A DNA stretch of 64,000 nt from Nageia nagi (Eukaryota > Pinophyta): positions 16,058,001-16,122,000 of the forward strand of contig JBITNC010000002.1 of NCBI GenBank assembly GCA_050084985.1, read 5' to 3'. Position 1 is the stretch's first letter, and each line of letters begins with the position of its first letter. Shown piece after piece: positions 11,441-24,858 of this stretch. A model generated the notes under the pieces. That model ran no database searches, was not told where the DNA came from, and saw only the letters and a list, made by a program, of their open reading frames with translations. The translations under genes and the position numbers were made by a program.

Positions 11441-12019
11441 ATTGGATCCTCCAATTTGATGATCCAAATGGTGAAAAGTTTATACTGCTTAATTGCCCCT
11501 AAGTCCTTTGTTAGTCTAAACATAACTCCATATATGTGGATAAGCATGTGTGTAGTAATACCACATGTTCGCATATCTATTCAAGGATTATCCTAATAAC
11601 CTAGGAGGATAAGTTGAAATCTAATCAAGATAATAATTTGGTCGATCTAATATATGTCACAACCTTGGAAAATAGCTAGTACTCCTCCTTGCGAGAGTAT
11701 ATTGCTAACCAAGGTGAACCGATTGAGAATTGGTAAGACCTAGGCTCCACCTTGTAGACATCCAAGTGAAGGCCTAATTTTAAAAAAGAAAATAAGTCTC
11801 AACTTTACCCTTGTTACAACTATGGTACTTGGTTTTGATAATATATTGGTGATATGAGATATATTTCTTGATTTAGTTGTAAACTTTTTGCTCATATGAA
11901 ATTAATTAATTTAAGCATGTATTTGGTTAAAATTCAACATGTATGATTGATTAAATTCAACATGGTTGATTAGTTTGGTTGACAAAATTTGACATGCTTA
12001 CATTAGTTGATTATAATAA

Positions 12020-15000
12020 ATGGGAGACTCATTTACATCCAAGCATATCCTATATAGTTCCAACTATAGTATTTGGGAAACTAAGATGAAAGAAAAGCTC
12101 CAAGCATAGAAACTATGGTAAACCATGATTAAAAACCAACTTTATCCCACAAGTGAGAAGGCACTTGAAGTTCACAACATCAAGAATGAGCTAGCAACCT
12201 TGATGATCTTCCGTGCAATGTTAGACGAAGTACTGCTTATGATCTCTCCATAAACCTCTACAAAAGAAAGTTGGGATAGGCTCAAGAAATCTACCTAGGA
12301 TCCAATTTTTTGAAAAAGTTCACCATTCTCCAAAATTTACTTCAATCTCATCAAGGGGAAGATAAAAAAATTTTCATCTATTTGAATAAGATAATTGACC
12401 TTAAAACCCAACTTGTTAGTTATGAGTGTAATTGGATCAACAATGAGTTCATGGTCTTCATCATTCTTCAAAGCTTTTCTTCAAAATTCTCTAACTTTAT
12501 GATAGTTATTGAGACTAGGATTGATGATGAAGAAGAAGTCTTCTCTCTTGAGAACCTTTCAAGAATCCTTTTAAAGCACAAGGAAACTCTTAATAAAAAA
12601 GTGTTGATATCTTCTCCAAAGGATAACAATATTGCTCTTAAAATAACTAAACCTCCTTTCAAGAAGAGGTTCAAGTATCAAAAGAAGTCATTTCCTACTA
12701 CCACCAAGAAGTTTGAAAAGGACAACAATAACTACAAACAAAGAGATGAAAAGGGAATGGAAAATAAACCAAATACAAAGGTCAAATTTGACTGTAATTG
12801 TAACTTTTGTGGTAGCTATGGTCTCAAAAAATTTGACTGCTATGGTCTCAAAGGGAAGAAGAATATGAAGACTAGTTTTATTTATGCTTACTACTCCAAA
12901 TCTCACACTTTCGTGAATGAATGGATTATTGACTCTAGATGCACTAATCACATGTGTTATGAAAAGGTTAAATTTGAAAAAAATTTATAATTATAAGAAA
13001 TATTCAATTGTGATATGTGATAATTGAACCCTTGAAGTCTAAGGGATTAAGAGTGTATTAATTCGTAGTAAGGTTCTTGAAAATATACTCTATATGCCTA
13101 GATTCAAGATGACCCTTTTTTCTATAATTTAAGTTGTAAGGAAAGGATACTCATTCGAGTTTAACTCACACTTTTGGTGCATTAAGAAAGGACTTTTCAC
13201 CTTAGTGAAAGGATCAATGAAATATGATCTCTACATAATAGATCAAGTTCTAACAAAGATGTGCCTTACTACAAATATTTTCTCCAAGGGCAATCTTTGG
13301 CATCATCGACTAAGACACCTTAACCATAAGAGAATTCAAGATATAAAAAATCAAGAACTTATGGAAGGTTTACCTACGATATCACCCATAATTGATCTTT
13401 GTGAGAAGTACATCCTAGGTAAAATGAATAGGCAAAAATTTGAAACTAATAACGTAACAAGAGAAACAAAACCTCTTTAGCTTATGCATTAAATTTGATG
13501 GGTTCATTTCAGACTAAGTCTCTTGGGGGAGTATCTTATGTCTTGACCTTTATCAATGATTTTAGTAGGATGAATTTTGGTTATCTATTAGAGCACAAGG
13601 ATCAAACCTTTGATAGGTTCAAATATTTCAAAGCCCTAGTTGAAAATAAAATTGATTTTAAAATCAAGATGCTAAATATCTGATAATAGGGGTGAGTATA
13701 ATAGTAATGAGTTTAATTATTATTGTGTCAAATACATGATCAAGAGGTAGTTCATTATCCCTTACATCCCTCAACAAAATGGTGTTTCTAAAAGAAAGAA
13801 TATAACCATTGGCAAGGTGCATGTTGGGTGATCTCTCTAGTTTCTTATGGGTTAACGTTGTAAAAATTATGATCTACACCCTAAATAGGTGTCCTATGAA
13901 AGGAGTTAAAGGAAAAACCTCATATGAAGCATGGATGGAAAATAAATGTAACATTGCTCACTTTAGGATTTTTGGATGTGATACTTATGCCTTCATTGCT
14001 TCAAAGAAAAGAAATAAAATAGATAAAAGATCTGAAAAGTGCATCTTTAATGGATATGATAGTCAGCATAAAGGTTACAGGCTCTACTCTCCATCATATA
14101 GAGCAATGTTCACCTCAGGGATGTAAAGTTCAATGAAATACTTAAGGAAGCTACTTCCTATGAGTACTTGGATGATGATGATGATGATGATAACTTTTCT
14201 ATTGTACCTAACTAGTTGGATGTCAGTGTAGATAAGTCACCTCAAGGGCAAATTTCTTCAACACAAAGAAAAATAAGAAGTATAACCTTAAATAAATCCT
14301 AATTTTCCAACATTGATAATAATAATGAGCCCTCATCATATAAATAAGCTTCAAAAAATGAGTATTGGATGGAAGCCATGAAAGAAGAGTATAAGGTGCT
14401 TATGAAAAATGAAACTTGGAACTTGGTTTCTTATCCCAATAAATGAAATGTGATTGGCAACAAATAGATTTACAATGTTAAATACAACTCAATTGGAGAG
14501 ATTGAGAAGTATAAGGAAAGGTTAGTGGCCAAAGGTTTTGCTTATAAATATGGAGTTGATTACAAAGAAACCTTTGCTCCAATGGTGAAATGCCCATAAT
14601 TAGGGTAATTATTGCTCTTTTAGCATCTCAAGAATGAAAAGTTTTTGAACGTGATGTCAAGAGTATTTTTCTCAATGGTGACTTAGATGTGGAAATTTAC
14701 ATGAATCAACCAAAAACATTTGATGTGGAAGGCAAAGAGTCACTTGTATGCAAGCTAAAGAAGTCCTTGTATGGACTTAAGTAAGCATCTAAAGCTTGGT
14801 AGAAAAATATTTCAAGATATTTTACATACATTGGGTTCTCTAAATGCTTCTCCGATATAGATCTCTATGTGCTCAATTAAAGATAAGATGTGGTCTTAAT
14901 TCTACTCTATGTGGATGATCTTCTGATCATGGGAGATAATGTTGAAATGATCCAAGAGTGCATATCCAAACTTATGGCAATATTTGAAATGATTAATCTT

Positions 15001-15822
15001 GATCTCTTGTATTATTACCTTAGAATACAAGTATACCAATACAAGGATTATACTTATCTTATTCAATCCAAGTATATATCATATATTTTGCAAAAATTTG
15101 AAATGGAAGAGTGCAAACCTGCTACGATCCCAATATCTCTTGGAATCATTTTATTTTTTAGCTATAAATCTCAGTTGGCAAATGTTATGGCTTCCAAGTA
15201 ATTAATTGGCAATCTATTATATTTGACTATCTCAAGGCTAGATATTGCCTTTGTAATAAATATGATGGCATGGTTTATACAAAAATTATATGTTGAGCAC
15301 CTTAATGTTGTTAAGCAAATCTTGAGGTATGTTGTGGGAACAGAAGATGTTGCTTTCAAGAATTTCAAGTTTTTCTTATTTGTTCTCTCGAGGTTCTTAA
15401 ATTATGACTATGGGGAAGATAGAGATGATAGAAAATCAACCTCTGTGTATGTGTTTAGCATTAGTTTACGTGTTATCTTTTAGACTTCCAAAAAGAAGCC
15501 TACTACTACTCTCTCCACCATAGAGGCTAAATATCATGCCATATCAGTTCCGACCTAGGAAGCCATTTGGTTAAGGCATCTTCTAAAAGAAATTGGATAT
15601 GAGAAAGTTCACCCATCTCAAATTTCTTTAGATAATAAGTCGACCATTACTTTAAAAAATAACCTTACATTCCATCAGATAACAAAGCATGTTGAAATTC
15701 AAGAACACTTCATCAAGGAAAAGATTTTAGATGGTATTGTACAACTGTAATATTATCCATCAATCCTAAACTCCATTGATTTATTCACTAAGCCCCTTCT
15801 TGAAGCTCAGTTTAGTAATATT
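12020..15822 (+). pseudogene. Element A gag-pol, degenerate (continues at 23477-23527)
   Basis: The frame starts ATGGGAGACTC at 12020, matching the gag starts of the sister elements. Longest open part is 12310-12990, with gag and a decayed CCHC knuckle (the His is replaced) and a protease motif WIIDSRCTNHM in which the active-site Gly is Arg. Integrase pieces at 13205-13480 (HHCC region, one Cys changed to Tyr), 13495-13683 and 13809-14126 follow. RT runs about 14340-15200 with YVDD at 14908-14919, and RNase H from about 15220. LKQA carries CAA changed to TAA. Element B splits the RNase H end; the last codons (VKFLSRGNED, stop) are at 23498-23527. Not translatable as a whole. Confidence 0.88.
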
Positions 15823-16317
15823 TGAGAGAAATAAACTATAACAAAAATAACTCTAAACTCCCAATATCATATTAAAGCTCATAATTACATCTAACAAACT
15901 CATAAAGTAATCTCACAACACAAGATGTAAATGATTCCTCCAACTAGGAGTACATACACTAACTAGATCTTTACTTCAATCACAAATACAACTCTTTTAC
16001 AATCCTCCTAATCTCAACTCTTAAACACTATCCTCTAGCACAACTTTACTCCATAAATTGATGCATAATCACAAAAAGGGAGTCTTCTATGTATAGGCCA
16101 AAATCTCTCTTTGGATCACCTTTTTATCTAATGTACAAAAGCATGACATGCACATCCTTTTATCCAAGGGGCATGCTTATGAAATAGAGTGTAAGATAAG
16201 TTACATTATCATATTCACTTAAATACTTAAAGTATCAAATGATACCCTTAAGTATTAGTGAACTTACATAGAAGATTTAATACAAACCTTTACAATAATG
16301 CATTATACATTTCAACA
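15823..16317 (-). repeat. Element B 3' LTR
   Basis: A 495-base LTR reading TGTTGAAATG from 16317 on the minus strand. The purine tract AAAGGAAAA lies just above (16318-16326). Its TATA decamer is mutated (CTATGTATAG on the plus strand). Confidence 0.88.
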
Positions 16318-16779
16318 TTTTCCTTTAATGCAATATTGGGATAGAGCGAGTAAAAGAGAAGAATAAGAGAAACTAAGAGAGTTCTCCTTCAAATAGATAC
16401 AACGGAGATGAGAAATTTTTACATATTTGTAAAGTAAGAAAGATCTAATTTGAGACTCACTACTTTGCCAAATACAATCATTAACCATAATTGATTTCAA
16501 TGTACATTAAGTAGTCATCCAACTGCAAGTCATGAAGAGTCTCTAAGAGCTTGCATACCTGAGGTAAGTAACCTACAATCTCAAAGGAACCTGCAAGTCA
16601 TAAGTAGCTCAAATAATAAGATTAGTTAAATGCAACATATTCATCTCATCAAGGATAGATGAATCACACAAATGCCACCAAAAATTGATCAATGGTGCAC
16701 TATAAGTTATCATGAAGATGCCATGCTAAAAACTTAGTCACCTACTATATATAAAATATGTGTTAATTATCATTACAAA

Positions 16780-17010
16780 ATAGAGCATGCACATATGATT
16801 TCCTCACATATGGATAATTGAATAGTGCCAAAAGATACATAAGAGTTCTTCACACATGAATAACTAAATAGTGCTAAATTGACCAAAATAGAATATGCAC
16901 ATACAAGTTCCTTACATATGGATAACTAAATAGTGCCAAAAGACACATAAGAGTTCCTCACACATGGATAACTGAATAGTACTAGAGTGGCCAATTTGTA
17001 CAAGTTCCTC
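16780..17010. repeat. Tandem repeats in the 3' segment of element B
   Basis: Imperfect units of about 55-60 bases contain GTTCCTCACACATGGATAAC-like cores (near 16797, 16847, 16907 and 16955). The same unit type occurs in the 3' segments of C, E and F. Confidence 0.75.
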
Positions 17011-17118
17011 ATGCAGAGTGAACTTACCTTGAAGGTGTACAACAAAATCAACACTATACAACACAAAATCCTCTTACGGGTGAAGTTGTCATCACAAACA
17101 TAAATTCAACACAAGAAT

Positions 17119-20100
17119 TCAAACTTTTCTCTAGCTTGAAGGTAACTTCACCAACTTGATAGCTCCTTAAGCTTACAGAATTGAGCTTTTAGGAAAGGTT
17201 TGGTGAACAAATCAATGAAGTTCAAGGTGGATGGACAATACTCCAAGTGTATGATGTCATTAAGAACCTTCTTCCTGATAAAATGGGCATGAATTTCTAT
17301 ATGTTTTATTTTTTGATGGAACATAAGATTCTTAGCCAAAGAAATAGTTAACTGATTATCTAAATAAATCAATAATGATCCATCTTGCTTATACCTAATT
17401 TTTTTTAGAATATGCCTTAGCCAAATGGCTTCCTAGGCTGCAACAAACATGGCATAGTATTCAACTTCTATGGTGGAAAGAGAAATAGTAGGCTACTTCT
17501 TGGAAGTCCAAGAGATAACATCTGAACCAATGCTAAACACATACATAAAGGTTGATTTTCTATCATCTTTATCTTTCCATAGTCAAAATCTAAAAATATA
17601 GAGAGAATAAATGAGGGCAACTTAGAATACTTAAGAGCAAGATCCTTAGTCCCTAGAACGTACCTTAAAATTTGCTTAATAGCATTGAGATGCTAAACAT
17701 AAAATTTTTGCATGAATCATGCCATCAAATTCACTACAAAGGTAATATCTAGCTTAAATATAATCAAAGACAAAAGACTACCAATTAATTATTTGTAAGT
17801 TCTAGCATCAGTTAACTGAGAGTTGGAGCTTAAAGAAATAGTGATTCTAGAAGAGATTGGGATTGTAGCATATATACACTTCTCCATTCCAAACTTCTAT
17901 AATATGTCTAATATATACTTAGATTGACTGAGGTAAGTGCAATCTTTGTATTGATACACTTACACTCCAAGATAGTAGTGCAAGAGATCAAGATCAATCA
18001 TTTCAAATGTTGCCTTAAATTTGGATATGCACTCTTGAATGATTTCATCATTATTTTCAGTAATCAAAAGATCATCCACATAAATAAAAATCAGCATCAT
18101 GTCTTTTCCTTGATTGAGCACATATAGATCAGAGTCAAAAAAATATTTGGAGAAATTAATGTCTACAAAGTACCCTAAAATCTTCTTGTACTAGGTTCGA
18201 GGTGCTTGTTTAAGTCCATACAATGACTTCTTTAGCTTGCATACAAAGGATTCTTTACCTTCCATGATAAACCCTTCTAGATGATTTATGAAGATTTTCA
18301 TGTCTAAATCACCATTGAGAAATGCACTCTTGACATCAAGTTGAAAAACTTTCCATCTTTGAACTGCAGAAAGAATAAGGATAACTCTCATAGTAGGCAT
18401 CTTTACCATGGGAGCAAAGGTTTTCTCATAATCTACATTATATTTCTCAATATCTCCAACTAAATTGAACTTGACCTTGTAGATTCATTTATTACCAATC
18501 ACATTCTTTTCATTGGGATAAGTAACCAAGTCTCAAGTTTTATTTTTCATAAGCACCTCATACTCCACTTTTATGGCTTCCATCCAGCACTCATGCTTTG
18601 AAGCTTCTTTGAAGGTTGAAGGCTCATGCTTATTCTTAATTTTGGAAAATAAGCATTTATTCAAGGTCATGCTCCTTGTTACCATTTATGTTGGAAAATT
18701 TTATTCCTAAGGTGACTTATCTACATCAATACCAAACCAGTTAAGAGCAACTAAAGAGTCTTCTAGATCATGAACATCTTTATTAGAAGCAGATTCTTCA
18801 AGAAGTTCACTAAACTTTACATCCCTTGAAATAAACATGGCTTTATAGGATGGAGAGTAGGGCTTGTAACCTTTATGCTAACTATCATAACCCATAAAGA
18901 TGCATTTTTTAGCTCTTTTATCCAACTTCTTTCTTTTCTCAAAAATAATATAGGAGAATGCTTCACAACCAAACACCCTAAAGTGAGAAATGTTAGGTTT
19001 TCTTATTGAACAAACCTCAAAAGGAGTTTTACTCTAAATGACTTTTATGGGACACCTATTTAAGGTGTAAATAGTAGTGCTTACAGCTTCACCCCATAAG
19101 AATTTAGGTAGATTACTCAACATGCATCTAGCCATCTCTATAATTATTTTATTTTATTTTTTGATAACATCATTTTGCTAAGGAGTGTAACGAATCATGA
19201 ATTGCCTCTTGATTCCATACTTAGCATAATAGTCATTAAAATCATTGTTATTATATTCTTCTCCATTATCTGATCTTAACATCTTAATTTTAAGATTAGT
19301 TTGATTCTCAACAAAGGCTTTAAAAACCTTAAAACTCTCATAGGTTTGATCTTTATGCTCAAGTAGATACCCAAAAGTCATCTTACTAAAGTTATCAATG
19401 AAGGTCAAGATGTAAGATGCTCCTTTAAATGACTTAGTCTGAAATAGATCCATTAAATCTAAATACACAAGTTGAAGAGGTTGAGATGCTCTTGTTGCCT
19501 TATCTTTGATGTAACTTGATCCATAATGTAGAGGTTATCTTTCATAAATCCTTTAATTAAAGTGGTAAGTCCTTTCTTAATGCACCAAGATTGAGAGTCA
19601 AATTGAAAAGAGTACCCTTTTCTAGCAACTTGGATCATGGAGAGAAGGTTCATCCTTAACTTAGGAATATAGAGAACATTTTCAAGAACCTTTCCATGAA
19701 TTAACACACTCTCAATTTCTTGGACTTCAAAGGTAGAGTTATCACTTATCACAACTGCATCTTTTCTATACTTATGAAAGTTCCTAAATTTTTTCTTTTC
19801 AAAAGATATGTGGTTAGTGCAACCAAAGTCAATAATCTAATCAGATGAAAAAGAACAAGACATGGAGTAGAGCACTGTAGTAAAACCAACATGAATATTC
19901 TTCTTTCCTTTGTAGTTCTTTATAATTCCATTACTTTTGAACTTTTTCTCTCTTTTCTTTTTGTAGCAATCAACTTCTTTGTGACCTTGGATGCCATAAT
20001 AGTTATAATTACTATCAAACTTTTTCTTAGGATAAGGAATGTTTATTTTGCTTTTTCCATCTCTTTGCTTAAAATGGTTATTATTGTTGTTATTTTTGCT

Positions 20101-20850
20101 GATATGGTTGTTATTTCTATTATTTTTGTTGCTGTTATAGTCATTACCTCTTTTCTCAAACTTTTTGAAGAAAGAAGGATAAGATTTCTTTTGATGGTTG
20201 AACTTTTCTTTCAAAGAAATTTTGGTTGCTCAAAGAGCAACATTATTATCCTTAGAAGAAAAAATTATCACCTTATTGTTAAGAGTTTTCTCATGCTTTA
20301 ATAGGTGCTTTGAAAGGTTCTCAAGGGAGAATACTTCTTCATCATCAAGCCTTATTTCCATACCTATCATAAAGTTTTCAAACTTTGAAGAAAGGATTTG
20401 AAGAATGATGAAGATCATGAACTCATCACTGATCTAATTACACTCACAAGAAACAAGTTGGGTCCTTAGGTCAATGATTTTATTCAAGTAGATAGCCACA
20501 TTTTTATTTTTCTCTTGATAAGATTGAAGTAACTTTTGTAGAATGGTAAACTTTCTTAAAAAGTTTAAACCAAGGTAGATTTACTTAAGCTTATCCTAAG
20601 CTTTCTTTATCGAGGTTGAAGAGAAAATCATCAAGAGCACATCATCTGAAACTTCATAATAAATCATAGAGGTTGCTAACTCATTCTTCATGTTATAAGC
20701 CTCTAGTGCCTTCTCATTTATAGGAGGTATAAGATTTTCATTCACTGTTTGCCAAAGCTTCCTTACTTGCAATTCAGCTCTCATCTATGATTTCCAAATT
20801 CCAAAGTTGGAACCATCGAGAATGTGTTTGGGTAAAAATAATTCTCTCAT
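17119..20850 (-). pseudogene. Element B gag-pol, degenerate
   Basis: Read from 20850 (ATG AGA GAA, then LFLPKHILDGSNFGIW) to a TGA at 17119-17121. Gag covers about 20850-19840; its knuckle has lost the first two Cys (NYNYYGIQGHKEVDC). Protease and integrase follow (about 19850-18640), with integrase core pieces at 19178-19468 containing the LTFIDNFSKMTFGYLLEH block. RT (about 18620-17780) has the QLDVKSAFLNGDL block near 18300-18340 and YVDD at 18071-18082. RNase H ends at 17119. Several stops and frameshifts break it. Confidence 0.88.
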
Positions 20851-21308
20851 TTGCTACATAAGAATGTGAAATAATAAGCATGTGGTTCAATAAACAATAT
20901 TAAATGTTAAATTTTAACTAAGTAAATAATACATGTTACATTTAATACTAAAAAAATGCTTGATTTGATTCACAAGTGTAAATATTTTATAATTCAAATA
21001 ATAATCCATGTATCCAAATATATTTCTCATCTCAAGAACTATAGATGTAGAGTGACATTATTGAGGCTTCTTTTTTTACTAAAATTAGACCTTCATTTGG
21101 ATGCCCACACAAGAGGAGCTTAGGTCCTACCAATCCTCAACCAATTTTCCTTGGGTAGTAATATACTCTCATAAAGAAAAGTACTAGCTATTTTTTAAGG
21201 TTATAATATTTATTGGATCGACCAAATTATTAATCTTGAATAGGTTTCAAATTATCCTCTTAGGTTATCAAGATAATCCCTGAATGGACATGCGGATATG
21301 TGATATCA

Positions 21309-21491
21309 CTACACACATACTTGTCCATCTATTAGAGTTAAATCCAAACCAACAAAGGACTTAAGGGTAATTAAGAAGTATGAACTTTTCACCACTTGTA
21401 TTGTTGAACTTAAAGGCTTCAATCTACCTATCTTCACCTCATGGCTCCTCAAACAAGTCATGTTGCAGAATGTACGTGCATATGTGTTCAT
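21309..21491 (-). CDS. Leader ORF, 60 codons, element B
   Basis: An intact frame in the leader, about 460 bases upstream of the gag start. It starts MNTYARTFCNMTCLRSHEVK and ends QVCV followed by two stops (TAG TGA). The same frame with the same start, length and double stop occurs in E (57752-57934) and F (63713-63895). It has no signal peptide, membrane segment or motif I know. It may encode a small peptide, act as an upstream ORF limiting gag translation, or be a by-product of a conserved RNA signal. Confidence 0.45.
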   Translation of the reverse strand: MNTYARTFCNMTCLRSHEVKIGRLKPLSSTIQVVKSSYFLITLKSFVGLDLTLIDGQVCV

Positions 21492-22689
21492 TTTAAGGGG
21501 TTTCTTATATCAATGTTTGCATTTTTTTTTTTTTCATAAGCAAATAAATCAAAGTATGAAATATGAAATAAAAGAGCATAAGTAAAACATCATATATTCA
21601 AAAATTTGAAACCTAAGTGTCTAATGGGTTTTGTTTACCAACCCCTAAAAGACATCTTTACATCATCTCTTACTTTGTACAAGTCCATTCCATATAAAGA
21701 TAAATACTCAACATGCATTTTTAAGTCATAAATATGCATCTTAAAAAATTTTAAGTCATAAGCATTAACTTAAAAAATTTAATTCCTTGAGCATGCATTA
21801 AAAAATTTTAGTTTTAAGCATTAAACAAAAAAAAATGCATCATTCACATAGCTTTAAAAAAAAATTAAGTATGCATCATTCCAATAAATTAAGTAAGAAG
21901 CATGCACTATTTAACTTAGGGATTAAGTAGACAACATGCATCAATCCATAACTTAAAAAATTAATTAAGCATGCATTATAACTTAAAAAAACTTAAAAAA
22001 TTAATTAAGCATGCATTATAACTTAAAAAAATTAAGTAAGCATGCAAAATCTAGATAAAGTTTTAAGTAAAAAAATTATACAAATTCCCCCCTTTTTTTT
22101 ACTTAAAGCATACTAAAAACTTGTATTTTGAAGTAAAATAATTCCCCCTTTTTACTTAAAAAAAGGATCTTGATTTGATTCCTTCAATGATCACTTAGGC
22201 AATAAGATCTTTGCAATTTTAGGAAAGATAATTAACTAAAAGATAATGTGATATTTGCACTATATATAAAGGAATAATCACTCTTAACTTTTAGAAGAAA
22301 GAAATTAACTTTAAGGAAATGATGCCAAATTTCCACCATAAAATAAGTATTAATTATCGTATTTGTAATGCCTAAATCATTTATCTTTTTAGAGAAAAAA
22401 AAAACTTATATAGCTTCAAAAATTTACTTTAGAGTTTACTCAAAAATAAGAGTAAAGTACCTCCCTTTTTTTTAAATACCCTCATGTTTCAAAATTTTGA
22501 AAAGATATCAAATAATGAGATTTGATTTTGGTCAAACATTTTCAACAAGGAAATATTTAAGAAAAATACTAAGTCTACAAAAAATTAAATGAAAAGTGGA
22601 TGCAAACTTAATGCTAAGTTTGAATTCTTACTCCACGCAACTCAAAGAAACAAGCAAGGAAAAAGGTTGACCAGGCATTAAACAAAATG

Positions 22690-23096
22690 TACCAAAGTTT
22701 AAGCAACAAAATAGATAAAGGGAATGGCTACCAAAATGAAGGGAGTGGGTGGCAGCATACATGAAGGTGGAGGCGAAGATGCAACTGCTATGAGGAGAAA
22801 GAAGTGTGAGAATGGAGAGCTACGTAAGAATGGAGGAGATCTACATGAGTATGGAGAGATGCACGAGAATAAAGGATATTTATGCAAGTACAGAGATCTA
22901 TGTGAGAAGGATGTCAACCTACACTCATTGGAACAACTGCACGAGCAAAGGGGAGGCCGGTCTTCGTATGAGGCTGAGAGTTCATATCTTGCAACTTATC
23001 ACTAAGGGGTGTGAGTATAGGGTTGATTGGCTAAAACAAGCCACATATTCCTTTACGGTGGATGCTATATGGATAAATAAGATATATTTTAATGTA
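22690..23096 (-). other. GC-richer leader insert of element B
   Basis: A stretch that is pyrimidine-rich on the sense (minus) strand between the leader and the truncated 5' LTR. Short frames on both strands are low in complexity (Ser/Pro/Phe-rich). It occupies the place where the LTR end and primer site should be, so part of it may be deletion or filler sequence. Confidence 0.45.
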
Positions 23097-23471
23097 TCTA
23101 GGAGTACATCCACTAACTAGATCTTTACTTCAATCACAAATACAACTCTCTTACAATCCTCCTAATCTCAACTCCTACACTCTATCCTATAGCATAACTT
23201 TACTCCATAAATTGGTGTGTAATCACAAAGAAGGAGCCTTCTATTTATAGGCCAAAATCCCTCTTTATATCACCCTTTTATCCAGTGTACAAAAGCATGA
23301 CATGGATATCCTTTTACCTAAGGGGCATGCTCATGACATGGAGTGTAGGATAAGATACATTATTATATTCACTTAAATACTTAAGGTATCAAAGGATACC
23401 CTTAAGTATTAGTGACCTTACATAGAATATTATTACATAACCTTTATAATAATGCATTATACATTCCAACA
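23097..23471 (-). repeat. Element B 5' LTR, truncated at U5
   Basis: It matches B's 3' LTR from AGGAGTACATCCAC to CATTCCAACA. About 120 bases of U5, the LTR end and the primer site are missing. The TATA decamer is intact at 23241-23250 (minus). Confidence 0.85.
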
Positions 23472-23527
23472 ATATTAGGGAGTATATTGGGTTGGTGAAG
23501 TTTCTTTCAAGGGGGAATGAAGATTAA

Positions 23528-24322
23528 ATTCTTGTTGAATTCATGTTTGTGATGAGATATTTATCTCTAGGAGGATTTTATAGTTGTATAGTGTCAATTT
23601 TTTTGTACACTTTTGTGGTAAGTTCCCTCTACATGAAGAACTTGTTATATATTTTGAGTACATGATTGACCATCACTAGCACTGTTCAGTTATCTATGTA
23701 GTAGGAACTCATATGAGAATATGATGGATCTTTATTCTACACTATTCAGTTATCCATATGTGAAAAACTTGTATCTTTTATCATTGTTTAGTTATCCATG
23801 TGTGAGGAACTCTTATGTGCATTTTGTTATGCTCTATTTATGATAATAATCAACACATGTTTTATATACTGCAAGTGACTATGAGTATTGGCTTTGCATT
23901 TTTGTGATGATTTATAGTGCACCATTGATCAGTTATGGATGGTACTACTTGATTCATTTATCTTATGTTGATATGAATGTTTATATGATGCATCTAAATG
24001 ATATTTTTTATGATTTTCTTTTAGCATGCAAGTTCCTTCTTAATGCAATCTACTTACTTCAGTTGGGTAGGCTCATGAAGACTCATCATGTCAACTTATT
24101 GTTGAATGAATACTTTATACAATGAAAATAGTTACTATTAATAATTGTATTGTAAACTATTTTATCAAATTGTAAAGTAGTAATTCTTAATATAACATCT
24201 TGATTATTTCTTAAATATGTAAATGTTCTCATCTTTGATTGTATCTATGGTGGAGAAATCTCTCTTACTTTCTCTTTCTTCTCTCCTTCTTCGCTCTACC
24301 CCAATATTGCATTAATGGGAAG
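23528..24322 (+). other. Element A 3' segment with repeats and purine tract
   Basis: Non-coding segment between the pol end and the 3' LTR. It has repeated CAGTTATCCATATGTGA-like cores (near 23690-23810), the plus-sense version of the repeats in B, C, E and F. It ends in CAATATTGCATTAATGGGAAG, the conserved sequence with the purine tract just before the LTR. Confidence 0.7.
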
Positions 24323-24853
24323 TATTAAAATGAATAATGCATATTGTGTTAGGTATCTACAAAAATAAATATTACCTTCTTAATATTATCCACTTTATAA
24401 AGTATTTAAGTGAATAAATAATTATGGAAGCTTTGCCCACACACCACCCACTTGTAAGGTCATGCTTATCTATAAGGATAATGGGAAGAATATTTCCATT
24501 GGGTCTTGGTGTGCACCTTAGACAATAGGGTGATCAAACATAAGGATTTCACCTATAAATAAAGGGCTTCCCCTCATTGTTTCAATAATAATTTTTGGAT
24601 CAAAGTTATGATCTTGGTTGGGTTGTAGGAGAAGTAAGAATAGAGTTGTAAGAGAGTGCACTAGTTGAAGAATTGAGATCTTAGATTAGTGGATGTACTC
24701 CCAAGGTTGGAGGAACCACTTTACATTTGTGTCAAATATGAATGGTTTGTGAGATTATTTGCATTGTGTTTGTACTTTTTTTATGTTGGATTTGAGAGCT
24801 TTCAAGAGATATTGGGATTTAGGAAATTAGGTTTGTTACTCATATTTCCATCA
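24323..24853 (+). repeat. Element A 3' LTR
   Basis: 531 bases starting TATTAAAATG (first dinucleotide TG mutated to TA) and ending TTTCCATCA, followed by the TTTGA duplication. The hairpin motif is at 24689-24719. Confidence 0.9.
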
Positions 24854-24858
24854 TTTGA

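Larger units (their letters stand above)
15823..23471 (-). mobile_element. Ty1/copia retrotransposon B, nested in element A
   Basis: The ends are TGAGAGAAAT at 15823 and CCAACA at 23471, flanked by identical ATATT duplications (15818-15822 and 23472-23476). Removing the element and one duplication restores A's RNase H frame context. The 3' LTR is complete; the 5' LTR (23097-23471) has lost its U5 end and the primer site. LTR identity over the shared part is about 90% by eye. Gag-pol is on the minus strand and degenerate. Confidence 0.93.
7332..24853 (+). mobile_element. Ty1/copia retrotransposon A, interrupted by element B
   Basis: The 5' LTR (7332-7875) and 3' LTR (24323-24853) are related along their length (roughly 88-90% by eye). 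They are flanked by identical 5-bp duplications TTTGA (7327-7331 and 24854-24858), so the outer ends are secure. The order protease, integrase, RT, RNase H places it in Ty1/copia. Element B (15823-23471) sits inside the RNase H region with its own duplication ATATT. Without B, A is about 9.9 kb. The leader (7876-12019) is unusually long, holding a 530-bp tandem duplication, a GC-rich minisatellite and a foreign LTR-like block. The element is inactive: its polyprotein has many stops and frameshifts. Confidence 0.93.

Noticed and set aside
19891-20301. A 136-codon plus-strand open frame across element B gag (similar ones at 37144-37551, 56307-56750 and 62377-62769)
   Set aside because: These are antisense shadows of the Asn/Lys-rich gag region, giving Ile/Val/Phe-rich pseudo-membrane proteins. 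They recur only because gag recurs.
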